Assembly: GCA_030066905.1 (NCBI GenBank)
Contig: JASJAR010000002.1
Location: 147,998 to 211,997, forward strand
From: Paracoccaceae bacterium
GTDB taxonomy: Bacteria > Pseudomonadota > Alphaproteobacteria > Rhodobacterales > Rhodobacteraceae
Reading direction: 5' to 3'
DNA: 64,000 nucleotides
Positions 9,915 to 18,037 of this stretch are shown here, in pieces. The notes under the pieces were generated by a model. The model searched no databases and had not been told where the DNA came from. It saw nothing but the letters and a program-made list of their open reading frames with translations. The position numbers and the translations under genes were made by a program. Every line of letters starts with the position of its first letter. The first letter of the stretch is position 1.

Positions 9915-9950
9915 GCTATCGGAACCCGGTCCTTACTCTAGGCGCTGGTC

Positions 9951-10658
9951 ATGGCATCCACCACACGAAAATCTCCCTACTGGCGGGGGGTCCGCGACGG
10001 GATGCCCTATCTTATCGTGATCGGCCCCTTCGCTTTGCTCTTCGGCGTGGTGGCGACCGAAGCGGGGTTCTCCGTCGCCCAGACCATGGGTTTCACGGTG
10101 CTCGTCATCGCCGGCGCTGCGCAGTTCACCGCCGTCCAGCTTCTGTCGGAGAATGCGCCGGTCTGGGTCGTGCTGACCGCCTCGCTCGGGGTCAACCTCA
10201 GGATGGCGATGTACTCGGCCAGCCTCACACCCCATCTCGGAGCGGCCCCGCTCTGGCAGCGCGCGCTTGTGGCCTATCTAAACGTCGATCAGAGCTTTGC
10301 GACAGCGAGCCTCACCTATGAGCGCGAGCCACAGATGGCAGTGTCCGACAAGGTCGCGTACTTTCTCGGGGTAATGAGCCACATGGCGCCGGTCTGGTAC
10401 CTCTTCACCTGGATCGGCGCCGTGGCCGGTGCCGCCATCCCGCCCGAATTCGCGCTCGATTTTGCACTGCCGATCACGTTTCTGGCCCTCGTCGCCCCGG
10501 CGGTCCGGACGCTCGCGCATCTCGCCGCAGCGGTGGTGGCGGTGCTCGCAGCCCTCCTCGCCGCAGGCCTGCCCCCTGGCACGGGCATCCTTCTTGCGGG
10601 GCTTCTCGGCATGGTCACCGGTGCCGAAACCGAGCGGCGGATGGAGCGACGGCGATGA
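9951..10658 (+). CDS. AzlC family ABC-independent amino-acid exporter, large subunit
   Basis: 235 residues with several hydrophobic segments. AzlC/YgaZ-type proteins form the large subunit of a two-component exporter, best known for branched-chain amino acids. Typical family stretches are FALLFGVVATEAGFS, GAAQFTAVQLL and LGVNLRMAMYSASL. The stop overlaps the start of the AzlD-type gene (ATGA), the normal arrangement for this pair. The true substrate cannot be read from the sequence. Confidence 0.9.
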   Translation: MASTTRKSPYWRGVRDGMPYLIVIGPFALLFGVVATEAGFSVAQTMGFTVLVIAGAAQFTAVQLLSENAPVWVVLTASLGVNLRMAMYSASLTPHLGAAPLWQRALVAYLNVDQSFATASLTYEREPQMAVSDKVAYFLGVMSHMAPVWYLFTWIGAVAGAAIPPEFALDFALPITFLALVAPAVRTLAHLAAAVVAVLAALLAAGLPPGTGILLAGLLGMVTGAETERRMERRR

Positions 10659-10987
10659 CGGTCGGAAGCGGAACGATCTGGCTCGTCATCGGCCTTCTCG
10701 GGATTGGCACGTTCCTCCTGAGATTTTCCTTTTTGGGGCTCGTCGGCGACAGGAGGTTGCCGGCCTGGGTGCTGCGGCACCTGCGTTACACCCCTGTCGC
10801 CTTCCTACCGGCCATCGCCGCGCCGCTGGTTCTTTGGCCGGCGGCAACCGACGGCATGCCGGACCCCGCACGACTGGCGGCCGCCGGTGTGACGCTGGCG
10901 GTTGGCTTTCTGTCGAAGAATGTCCTTCTCGCGATCGTCGCGGGGCTTTTCGCCCTCTATGGCGGTCTCGCAGTTCTGCCGGGCTGA
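10655..10987 (+). CDS. AzlD family exporter small subunit
   Basis: 110 residues with about four predicted membrane helices. The family block LRFSFLGLVGDRRLPAWVLR is followed by RYTPVAFLPAIAAP. It partners the AzlC-type subunit, whose stop codon it overlaps by four bases. The gene ends at a repeat-containing intergenic region. Confidence 0.88.
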   Translation: MTVGSGTIWLVIGLLGIGTFLLRFSFLGLVGDRRLPAWVLRHLRYTPVAFLPAIAAPLVLWPAATDGMPDPARLAAAGVTLAVGFLSKNVLLAIVAGLFALYGGLAVLPG

Positions 10988-11038
10988 ACGGCGGCGGGCA
11001 CCACGACGGAGGCAACCGCTTAAGGCGTTTCCGGCGCA

Positions 11039-11135
11039 TTTGGCGGACATTCGTTGCTCCGCCCATCGCAAGAAACGCGAGCGTCCCGGGCTTGCCCCCG
11101 CCTGCCCCCGGATCACGTCCGGGGCATGTTGCGAG
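11039..11135 (+). repeat. Diverged copy of the GC-rich palindromic repeat family
   Basis: Lies in the gene-free interval 10988-11209. The core (GCGTCCCGGGCTTG at 11081-11094 and CCGGATCACGTCCGGGGC at 11108-11125) matches the cores of the fuller copies at 17843-18019 and 57870-58042, and a GGCGGACATTCGT stretch near 11042 resembles their left end. The middle section is shortened and no clear right inverted end remains. The rest of the interval shows no gene. Confidence 0.55.
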
Positions 11136-11209
11136 ATGACCTGTGAATGCAAAGCGTAAACGACCGCGCCACGCGAAAGGCCAACGAGCCGGCCCAACCG
11201 ATCCCTGCG

Positions 11210-11854
11210 CTAGTTCGCCGGCGTCAGCCCCATCGCCGCCAGTTCCTCGCGGGCCCGGATCAGCACCCCGTGGTTTTCGTCCGCATCGTCATCGGTGATC
11301 CGGCGGACGGTCGCGCCAGGCTGGGCCCGGAACGCCCGGGACGCTGCGTTGGGGAAGAACGTGACTGGCACCGACCGGAACCGCGGCAGCGTGTTGAGAA
11401 CCCGGGTGACGGCAAGCGAACACTGCGCCTTCGGCACCGCACCATAGGCCTCCACCGCCCCGATCAGCGCGTCCGCCTCGGCCCGGCTGACGGCAATCTC
11501 GGCGATCTCGACATTGTAGGTCTCGCGCGCGTGATAGTCGATGTAGACCTTCTCGACGTCCTCGGTGATCCCGTAATGGACGTCGTTGCGCTCCGGCGCC
11601 CGTGGATGACCGAACGTGCCGGCCGGATCGAAAAGCACCCGCTCGCGTCCCGAGATCATCAGACCGGCATGGGCGCCGCCGCCCGTGGCGGTGGACTGGA
11701 CGGTGAAAAGCGTGACCTTGGCCGGCCCGGCATGTTTGAACCTTGCGGCCTCGACGGCGGGTTGCGGGGCCCAGACCGGCTCGGCCGGCCCGCCACAGGC
11801 CGCAAGAACCAGCGGCAGAACAAAAAGGGCGAGGAGGCGGCTCAGCCCGCGCAC
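11210..11854 (-). CDS. Conserved hypothetical lipoprotein
   Basis: 214 residues. The N-terminus is a lipoprotein signal (MRGLSRLLALFVLPLVLAAC) with lipobox LAAC, so the mature protein should be acylated on the cysteine and anchored in the envelope. The middle contains GGGAHAGLMISGRERVLFDP and HYGITEDVEKVYIDY, which could be part of a compact alpha/beta domain with an exposed histidine, and QCSLAVTRVLNTLP follows. I do not recognise the family. It lies just downstream of the cytochrome oxidase subunit IV gene on the same strand. Confidence 0.75.
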   Translation of the reverse strand: MRGLSRLLALFVLPLVLAACGGPAEPVWAPQPAVEAARFKHAGPAKVTLFTVQSTATGGGAHAGLMISGRERVLFDPAGTFGHPRAPERNDVHYGITEDVEKVYIDYHARETYNVEIAEIAVSRAEADALIGAVEAYGAVPKAQCSLAVTRVLNTLPRFRSVPVTFFPNAASRAFRAQPGATVRRITDDDADENHGVLIRAREELAAMGLTPAN

Positions 11855-11866
11855 CCCGGGGTGTCC

Positions 11867-12007
11867 TCAGGTTCCGGTGATCGCGAGAAGGATAAGCACC
11901 ACGATGATGACAATGGTGCCGTTGACCACCCAGCGCATGAAGCCTTCGAAGGTCTTTTCCTGCGTCTCGATGTTCATCTTACCGATTTCGTGCTTTTCCT
12001 CGGCCAT
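11867..12007 (-). CDS. aa3-type cytochrome c oxidase subunit IV
   Basis: 46-residue protein beginning MAEEKHEIGKMNIETQEKTF and ending in one hydrophobic helix (TIVIIVVLILLAIT). The MxIETQEKTFxGF signature followed by a single C-terminal membrane span is the hallmark of the small bacterial aa3-oxidase subunit IV family. The start at 12007 is preferred; an in-frame ATG at 12040 would add 11 residues not typical of the family. It stands alone here, 12 bases upstream of a lipoprotein gene and far from any other oxidase subunit gene in the window. Confidence 0.9.
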   Translation of the reverse strand: MAEEKHEIGKMNIETQEKTFEGFMRWVVNGTIVIIVVLILLAITGT

Positions 12008-12097
12008 CTCGCCCGGTTCCCTGTTCCAACGCCCTGCCATTTAACCCGAAACCCCCGCCCTGTCACCCGAACCGGTCGGGCCAAACGGTCGCGGGGC

Positions 12098-12529
12098 TCA
12101 GCCGTCGTCAAGCGCTTCGGCCAGCCGAAATCCGATCCGGCGCGGCTCGGCGTCGGGCGTCGGCTTCGGAACTGCGCGGAGCATCACGTTGAGTTGCGAC
12201 ACATGCTGGACGAGCTGAGTACGCGCGCCTGTCTGGTCGGAGCCGTAGAAAGTCACGATATCGGGGTCGAAATACCCTATGCCCTCGATCCGGAGGACAC
12301 CCGCCCCGGTATCGGTGAAGCCCATGGCCACTTCCTGATCGCCGTCCAGCCGCGCCTCGAAGTTCTGGATGTAGAGGATCAGTCGCTCATAGGCCCACTC
12401 GGCGGGGCTTTTCTGGGCGACAGGCTTTTTCCTCACCTCTTCGGGCAACGGCGCGTTTTCCGGTGTATCGACCTCCATGGGGTCGGTGTGAGCCGCCCGG
12501 CCACCGCAATCCTCTGTCCTCTCAGCCAT
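12098..12529 (-). CDS. Conserved hypothetical protein, DUF6173-like
   Basis: 143 residues, soluble. Characteristic stretches are PAEWAYERLILYIQNFEARL, GIGYFDPDIVTFYGSD, TQLVQHVSQLNVMLRAVPK and PRRIGFRLAEAL; I recall this pattern as the DUF6173 family of Rhodobacteraceae. The start codon lies within the end of the MBL hydrolase gene (stop at 12522), an eight-base overlap, so it is co-translated with an acyl-CoA dehydrogenase and an MBL protein. No catalytic residues are evident; function unknown. Confidence 0.75.
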   Translation of the reverse strand: MAERTEDCGGRAAHTDPMEVDTPENAPLPEEVRKKPVAQKSPAEWAYERLILYIQNFEARLDGDQEVAMGFTDTGAGVLRIEGIGYFDPDIVTFYGSDQTGARTQLVQHVSQLNVMLRAVPKPTPDAEPRRIGFRLAEALDDG

Positions 12530-13586
12530 CGCCCTTGTCCTTTGCTGCCTGCCACACCCAGGCGCCGTCGCCGCGCCGGGTTCGCGTAACCCGTCCCGTA
12601 TGCCAGAGCGAAAGGCAATGGGCGACCGCCTCGACAAGGGCGAGCGTGTACTCCCCAGGCCCGATCTCCCGGCGATAGAGCGTGGCAAAGCAGTCTGCGG
12701 CCGTGTGCGGCTCGGCAAGGAACGCTTCGAGCCGTTCCAGCGCGGAGACATGGTTGTCGATGAGCTGGTCGGCCCGGAGCGGAAGGCCGGTGAAGGGAAG
12801 CCCGTGCCCGGGCAATGCAAGCTGGGTATCCGTCAGGTGGGGTCGCAGCGCGCGGTGACTGTCGAGCCAGTCGGCCACCGGGTTAGCCTCGGGCTCGGTG
12901 GCATAGACGCCGAGGTTCGGCGAGATCGTCCTGAGGTACTGATCGCCAGCGATCACGAGCTCGCCGTCTTCGCAGAACAGCAAGAGGTGGTCCGGCGCAT
13001 GGCCCTGACCGAGGCGCACCGTCCAGCGCCGGCCACCGAGGTCGAGCCGCTGGCCCTCCCTGATCTGCGTGAAGCCAAGCGGCATCGGTGCCACGACATC
13101 GGCAAAGTTGAAGGGCCGTTCTTCGGCCCGCCGCGCCACCTCGGCCTCCGGCATCCCGGCTGCGCGCCAGAACGCGAGCGTTTCGGCCGGCGGGGCCGAC
13201 TGTTCGTCGAGGGTCAGCATTCGCGCAAAGAGCCAGGCCGTCCGCGTCGCCAGAAGCTCCACCCCGTGCTCGGTTTGAAACCAACCGGCAAGTCCGACAT
13301 GATCCGGATGATGGTGGGTCAGGAGCACCCTCCGAAGCGGCGCGGCAGACAGCGGACCGTCGAGAAGCGCAGACCACATCGCCTTGGTTTTTGCGGTCGC
13401 AAGGCCTGTGTCGACCACGGTCCAGCCGTCATCGTCCAGGAGCGCGTAGACGTTGATGTGATCGAGCGCCATCGGCAGGGGCAGGCGGACCCAGTAGAGA
13501 CGTGGGGCGAGTTCCACCGCCTCTCCTGCCCCTGGCGGATGCTCGAATGGGGTACGAGTTACGGCGCTGGCATCGGCGCCGCTCAC
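12522..13586 (-). CDS. MBL-fold metallo-hydrolase
   Basis: 354 residues from a GTG start. The start was chosen because the GTG forms a GTGA overlap with the stop of the acyl-CoA dehydrogenase gene; the frame stays open upstream but only antisense to that gene's neighbour. The metal-binding motif THHHPDH (His91, His93, Asp95, His96) and later histidines in QGHAPDH and LPGHGLPF mark a dinuclear metallo-beta-lactamase fold, probably a thioesterase or glyoxalase-II-like hydrolase. Coupling to an acyl-CoA dehydrogenase suggests a CoA- or glutathione-thioester substrate; this is inference. Confidence 0.9.
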   Translation of the reverse strand: MSGADASAVTRTPFEHPPGAGEAVELAPRLYWVRLPLPMALDHINVYALLDDDGWTVVDTGLATAKTKAMWSALLDGPLSAAPLRRVLLTHHHPDHVGLAGWFQTEHGVELLATRTAWLFARMLTLDEQSAPPAETLAFWRAAGMPEAEVARRAEERPFNFADVVAPMPLGFTQIREGQRLDLGGRRWTVRLGQGHAPDHLLLFCEDGELVIAGDQYLRTISPNLGVYATEPEANPVADWLDSHRALRPHLTDTQLALPGHGLPFTGLPLRADQLIDNHVSALERLEAFLAEPHTAADCFATLYRREIGPGEYTLALVEAVAHCLSLWHTGRVTRTRRGDGAWVWQAAKDKGDG

Positions 13587-15277
13587 CCCAGATCGTCCAC
13601 CGAAAGCGCGAAGAGGTCGTCGACGCCCGCCTGCGCCGCGGCGAGACTGGCGCCCGCGCGCGGCAGGATGCGGGCGACGTAGACCTCGGCCAGCGCCCGC
13701 CGCGCAGCCCCGCCCCTGGTCGCGGCCTTGAGATGAAAGTGCCCCCCGAGCACCAGCGCAAAGGCGTTGAGAAAGGCACTCGCGCCGCCGAGCCTGGTCT
13801 CGATGCCCTGCGCCAGCATCCATTCGGTGGCTTCGCGGAGCGACTCCGCCCCGCTCCAGACCGATCGGGCCATGTCGGGCACTGGCCGCCGGGCCGTCTC
13901 CGCGCCCGTCTCGATCTCGTCGATCAGGCGGAATGCAGCCTCGCCGCCATCGGCCAGCTTGCGGCCCACGAGATCAATCGCCTGGATACCGTTGGTCCCT
14001 TCGTAGATTGGCGTGATACGGGCGTCGCGCAGAAAACGCGCCGCTCCGGTGTCCTCGACATAGCCCATCCCGCCGTGAACCTGAATGCCGCTGTCGGCCG
14101 TGCGGCACCCGACCTCGGTGCAGTAGCTCTTGGCGATGGGTGTCAGAAACGCCGCCCGGGCGCGCCAGTCGTCGGACCCCGTGGCGTCCGCCTCGTCGAT
14201 GGCGACGCCGCAGGCGAGCGCGATGGCGCGTGCAGCGAAGATCTCCGCCTTCGCCTCGGCCAGCATCCGGCGGACATCGGGGTGCTCGACGATCGCCCCG
14301 GTGCCGCCGACGGCCCCCTGTCGCCGGTCGCGCGCATAGGCCAGGGCGTGCTGATAGGCGGCCTCGGCGAGCCCGATACCCTGCGCGGCGACGCCCAGAC
14401 GGGCGTTGTTCATCATGGTGAACATCGCCGCCATTCCGCCGTGCTCGGCACCGACGAGCCAGCCCCTGGCCCCTTCGTAGGACATCACCGCCGTGGGCGA
14501 GCCGTGCAGCCCGAGCTTCTCCTCAAGACCCAAGACCCGCAACGTGTTCGGTGGGCCGAGGCCCCCGTCGTCGCCCGGAAGAACCTTCGGGACCATGAAG
14601 AGGCTGATGCCTCTCGTACCTCCCGGCGCATCCGGGGTGCGCGCGAGAACGAGATGGCACACGTTTTCGACAAGATCGCTGTCGCCCCAGGAGATGTAGA
14701 TTTTCTGACCGGTCACCGACCACGATCCGTCGGCCTGCGGCTCGGCGCGGGTGGCAAGAGCGCCGACATCGCTCCCGGCCTGCGGTTCCGTGAGGTTCAT
14801 CGTGCCCGACCATTCGCCCGTAGTGAGCTTCGGCAGGTAGAGTGCTTTCTGGGCCTCCGAGCCGTGATGCTCGAGCGCGTCGATCTGCCCCTGGGTGAGG
14901 AGCAGTTTAACCTCGAGCGCGAGGCAGGCCGAGGCGAGGTATTCGTTGACCGCGACGTTGAGGCACTGGGGCAGACCCATCCCGCCCCGCTGGGGAGGAG
15001 CGGCCAGCCCGATCCAACCGCCGTCGGAGATCGCCCGGTAGGCCTCGGCGAACCCCTCCGTCGTTCGCACTCGTCCGTTTTCGAGGCGCGCCGGGTCACG
15101 GTCTCCGGCGGCGCCGAGCGGCCAAAGCCTTTCAGCCAGACGGCCGGCCTCCCCCAGTATTGCCTCGGTCACGTCGGCGGTGGTGTCGGCAAAACGCTCG
15201 GTCCGCTGCAGGGCGGGGTAGCCCACGAGTTCGTTGAGAATGAAACTGGTCTCGCCCGTGGGCGCGGTGTAAGCCAT
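13583..15277 (-). CDS. Acyl-CoA dehydrogenase (long form, DmdC/FadE-like)
   Basis: 564 residues, longer than the common 380-residue type and with an extra C-terminal domain. FAD enzyme that introduces an alpha-beta double bond into an acyl-CoA and passes electrons to ETF. TMNLTEPQAGSDVGALATRA is the FAD/substrate block and YEGTNGIQAIDLVGRKL carries the catalytic glutamate region. The length and N-terminus resemble 3-methylmercaptopropionyl-CoA dehydrogenases (DmdC) as well as other long FadE enzymes, so the substrate is not assigned. It is first in a coupled operon with the MBL and DUF6173-like genes, and the ETF-QO gene is within 12 kb. Confidence 0.93.
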   Translation of the reverse strand: MAYTAPTGETSFILNELVGYPALQRTERFADTTADVTEAILGEAGRLAERLWPLGAAGDRDPARLENGRVRTTEGFAEAYRAISDGGWIGLAAPPQRGGMGLPQCLNVAVNEYLASACLALEVKLLLTQGQIDALEHHGSEAQKALYLPKLTTGEWSGTMNLTEPQAGSDVGALATRAEPQADGSWSVTGQKIYISWGDSDLVENVCHLVLARTPDAPGGTRGISLFMVPKVLPGDDGGLGPPNTLRVLGLEEKLGLHGSPTAVMSYEGARGWLVGAEHGGMAAMFTMMNNARLGVAAQGIGLAEAAYQHALAYARDRRQGAVGGTGAIVEHPDVRRMLAEAKAEIFAARAIALACGVAIDEADATGSDDWRARAAFLTPIAKSYCTEVGCRTADSGIQVHGGMGYVEDTGAARFLRDARITPIYEGTNGIQAIDLVGRKLADGGEAAFRLIDEIETGAETARRPVPDMARSVWSGAESLREATEWMLAQGIETRLGGASAFLNAFALVLGGHFHLKAATRGGAARRALAEVYVARILPRAGASLAAAQAGVDDLFALSVDDLG

Positions 15278-15366
15278 GGCGTCTCACTTCGGCGCTTCGG
15301 TCCGGCAGGCGAACACTGTTCGGCGCCGCCAGTGCCCGCAACCTGGACGCAGCGTCACAGCACAAG

Positions 15367-16308
15367 ATGTCCGCCACAATTCTTCTCCAGCCCGACACGG
15401 CGGGCATTGCCAGCGCAGCGGACCTCCTGCGCCGGGGCAAACTCGTGGCGTTCCCGACCGAGACGGTTTACGGCCTCGGGGCCGACGCTATGCAGGATCG
15501 GGCCGTGGCGGCGATCTACGCCGCAAAGAACCGGCCGCCGTCGAACCCGCTGATCCTCCATGTGGGGTCGCGCCAGGCCGCCGAGGCACTTGCGGTGTTT
15601 TCGCCCGAAGCGGTGATGCTGGCCGAAGCCTTCTGGCCCGGCCCGCTTACGCTGGTGCTGCCGCTGAGACCGACTGCCGGGGTTTCGAAGCTCGCCGTTC
15701 CCAGCGGGCGGCTGGTCGCACTCCGGGTGCCGGACCAGCCCGTGGCCGCCGCGCTGATCACTGCGGCCGGGCGTCCGCTGGCCGCGCCCTCGGCCAATCC
15801 CTCCGGACGGGTCTCGCCGACCGCGGCGGCCCATGTTCTGTCGGGGCTCGGCGGGCGGATCGACGCGATTGTCGACGGCGGCCCCTGTGCGATAGGCCTC
15901 GAAAGCACGATCGTGGAACCCGGCGATCCGCCCCGGCTGTTGCGCCCCGGCGGTCTGCCCGCGCGCGAGATCGAGCCGCTCCTCGGCCGCCCGCTCGCGG
16001 GCCCTGAGGATCGGGGGGCCCCCGTGGCGCCCGGTCAGCTTGCCTCGCACTACGCGCCCAGCGTCGATCTCAGGCTCGACGCCGGCGCGCCGCGCGCCGG
16101 CGAAAGCTACCTCGGCTTCGGCCCCGGCGCAGCAACGCTCAACCTCTCGGAGGGAGGGGACATCAGAGAAGCCGCACAGAACCTCTTCGGTCATCTCCAC
16201 GCGCTCGACGCGATGGGCCGCCCGATCGCTGTCGCACCGATTCCCGACACCGGTTTCGGGCGGGCGATCAATGACCGCCTACGCCGCGCCGCCGCCCCGA
16301 GGGGTTAG
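15367..16308 (+). CDS. tsaC: L-threonylcarbamoyladenylate synthase (Sua5/YrdC type)
   Basis: 313 residues, the long form with a YrdC domain plus C-terminal Sua5 domain. It makes threonylcarbamoyl-AMP from threonine, bicarbonate and ATP for t6A37 modification of tRNA. The YrdC blocks VAFPTETVYGLGADA and AAKNRPPSNPLILHV are clear, with KLAVPSGRLVALRVPD and APSANPSGRVSPT following. The Sua5 region begins near APGQLASHYAP. It diverges from the acyl-CoA dehydrogenase gene across 89 bases. Confidence 0.94.
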   Translation: MSATILLQPDTAGIASAADLLRRGKLVAFPTETVYGLGADAMQDRAVAAIYAAKNRPPSNPLILHVGSRQAAEALAVFSPEAVMLAEAFWPGPLTLVLPLRPTAGVSKLAVPSGRLVALRVPDQPVAAALITAAGRPLAAPSANPSGRVSPTAAAHVLSGLGGRIDAIVDGGPCAIGLESTIVEPGDPPRLLRPGGLPAREIEPLLGRPLAGPEDRGAPVAPGQLASHYAPSVDLRLDAGAPRAGESYLGFGPGAATLNLSEGGDIREAAQNLFGHLHALDAMGRPIAVAPIPDTGFGRAINDRLRRAAAPRG

Positions 16309-16311
16309 GCT

Positions 16312-16887
16312 TCAGGCACGTCCGGCATCGGACGACAGGCTAAGCGCATCCACCCCGAGGGCTGCGAGTGCCGCCCGCCATTTCTCGGTGTTGTCGGCGC
16401 GAAAGACGATATCGTGGGTGGCGTCGGCGGTCAGCCAGCCGTTCTCGGCGATCTCGCTTTCGAGCTGGCCCGGCCCCCAGCCCGCATATCCGAGTGCGAC
16501 AAGCTGCCGGCTCGGCCCCCGTCCACCGGCGATGTCGGACAGGATGTCGAGCGTCGCGGTCATCCCGATCCCGCCCTCCACTTCGAGCGTGCTGTCGTTC
16601 GAGGCGTAGTCCATCGAATGCAGGACGAAGCCGCGCCCGGTTTCAACCGGGCCGCCGAAATGCACCGGTCCGAGCCGGATGTTGGAGGTCACGCGGATGT
16701 CGAGCTTCTCCAAAAGCCCGCGAAGCGAGAGGTCGCCGGCGGGCTTGTTGACGATAAGGCCCATCGCCCCGTCCTCCGAATGGGTGCAGAGGTAGACGAC
16801 GCCGTGCTCGAAACGGGGGTCGCCCATGCCGGGCATGGCGATAAGAAGCTTGCCGGTCAGCGACGGGAGGTCTTGCGGTTTGTCCAC
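16312..16887 (-). CDS. YqgE/AlgH family protein
   Basis: About 191 residues from a GTG at 16887. The family core is [20 protein letters not shown], followed by [26 protein letters not shown] and [13 protein letters not shown]. YqgE proteins are widespread and poorly understood. The start is uncertain: a TTG lies at 16896, and the nearest upstream ATG (16974) would add 29 arginine-rich residues foreign to the family. The gene ends three bases after tsaC, convergently, and diverges from a DsbD-alpha-like gene. Confidence 0.88.
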   Translation of the reverse strand: MDKPQDLPSLTGKLLIAMPGMGDPRFEHGVVYLCTHSEDGAMGLIVNKPAGDLSLRGLLEKLDIRVTSNIRLGPVHFGGPVETGRGFVLHSMDYASNDSTLEVEGGIGMTATLDILSDIAGGRGPSRQLVALGYAGWGPGQLESEIAENGWLTADATHDIVFRADNTEKWRAALAALGVDALSLSSDAGRA

Positions 16888-17004
16888 AGGCTTCAACGTA
16901 GGGTCGAAGGGTGGCCTGCCGCAAGGCTCCGCGCTGTCGCGGCGTCGGCCTTCTCGCCTGAAAGTGATTTTCATTCCTACACCCGGCACCGTAGCTAGAC
17001 CCCA

Positions 17005-17805
17005 ATGAAACCTGTTGTCGCCTCTCTGCTCACATCGCTCATGGCCTTTGCGGCGCCTTCTGCGACGGCTGAGGTGCCGCATAACGTGGCCACGCTCGAA
17101 GTCTTGCCAGGGTGGCGACAGGCGGACGGAACGCATATCGCAGCACTTCGTATCCGGCTCGCGGAGGGGTGGAAGACCTATTGGCGGAGCCCCGGCGACG
17201 GCGGTATTCCGCCGCGGCTGTCGCTGGCGCCGTCGGACAACCTGTCGGGCGCCCGCATCGCCTGGCCGGTTCCGGACGTGTTCGACCAGAACGGGCTCCG
17301 GTCCATCGGCTACGAAGACGATGTCACCCTGCCGGTCGCCTTCCGCGCGCTCGATGCCGAGGCGCCGATTCGGCTCTCGGGCACTTTGGAGATCGGGGTT
17401 TGCGAGGAGGTCTGCATCCCGATGACGCTCTCGCTGTCGTCGCTTCTGCCCGCCGGCGGGCAGGACGATCCCGTGATACGCGCCGCCCTGGCAGACCGAC
17501 CGATGTCCAGTGCGGAAGCCGGTGTCGGTGCGGTCTACTGCGACATCCGGCCCATCGAAGACGGGCTCGAAGTCTCGGCCCGGGTCGACCTGCCAAGCAT
17601 CGCCGCCGAGGAAACGGCGGTGCTCGAACTGTCGGACCGCACGGTGTGGATTTCGGAGGCCGACACCCGCCGGACGGGCGGGACGCTCGAAGCGGTGGTG
17701 GATATGGTGCCGCAGGAGGGCGCGCCGTTCGCGCTCGACCGGTCCGATATCAGGATCACCGTGATCGGGGACGGCAAGGCGGTCGATATCCGCGGCTGCG
17801 GCTGA
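17005..17805 (+). CDS. Periplasmic DsbD N-terminal-domain-like protein
   Basis: 266 residues with a signal peptide ([22 protein letters not shown]) and a beta-rich domain matching the N-terminal (alpha) domain of the thiol-disulfide interchange protein DsbD. The paired cysteines Cys133 and Cys137 (GVCEEVCIP) fit the redox pair that DsbD-alpha uses to hand electrons to periplasmic partners. [13 protein letters not shown] and [11 protein letters not shown] are other family stretches. The transmembrane and gamma domains of full DsbD are absent, so it must take electrons from another protein such as CcdA, which is not in the window. Confidence 0.85.
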   Translation: MKPVVASLLTSLMAFAAPSATAEVPHNVATLEVLPGWRQADGTHIAALRIRLAEGWKTYWRSPGDGGIPPRLSLAPSDNLSGARIAWPVPDVFDQNGLRSIGYEDDVTLPVAFRALDAEAPIRLSGTLEIGVCEEVCIPMTLSLSSLLPAGGQDDPVIRAALADRPMSSAEAGVGAVYCDIRPIEDGLEVSARVDLPSIAAEETAVLELSDRTVWISEADTRRTGGTLEAVVDMVPQEGAPFALDRSDIRITVIGDGKAVDIRGCG

Positions 17806-17842
17806 AGTGTGGCGGGTAGCGGTCGAAGCGGCTCGTCGGGTC

Positions 17843-18019
17843 TTGGCCTTGAGCGGACGTTCATTCTGCGCGCCCCGACCCCAAGTAACCCGCGTCCCGG
17901 GCTTGACCCGGGACCTCGACAGGCCTGGCACTCCGGTGGTTCGGGGCCCCGGATCAAGTCCGGGGCGTGTTTCGCCAAGAGCTGCCGAAGCAAGACCCGA
18001 ACGTCCACTCAAGGCCCAA
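17843..18019 (+). repeat. Palindromic repeat element, full copy A
   Basis: About 177 bases between the DsbD-like gene and the RND permease gene. The ends are near-perfect inverted repeats: 17843-17862 against 17999-18019, with one mismatch and one indel. Inside are two strong hairpins, CCCGGG-CTTGA-CCCGGG near 17896-17912 and GCCCCGGA-TCAAG-TCCGGGGC near 17946-17966. The whole element is closely similar to 57870-58042, and partial copies lie at 11039-11135, 38124-38204 and 63777-63807. It carries no reading frame and resembles a small non-autonomous mobile or REP-like element. Confidence 0.75.
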
Positions 18020-18037
18020 AAAAAGGCCGTCCGCGTT

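Noticed and set aside
13587..13823. Upstream extension of the MBL hydrolase frame beyond 13586
   Set aside because: The extension is entirely antisense-frame sequence within the acyl-CoA dehydrogenase gene; the GTGA overlap start explains the gene better.
16888..16974. N-terminal extension of the YqgE gene to the ATG at 16974
   Set aside because: Would add 29 arginine-rich residues not found in the family; a GTG at 16887 gives a family-like start.
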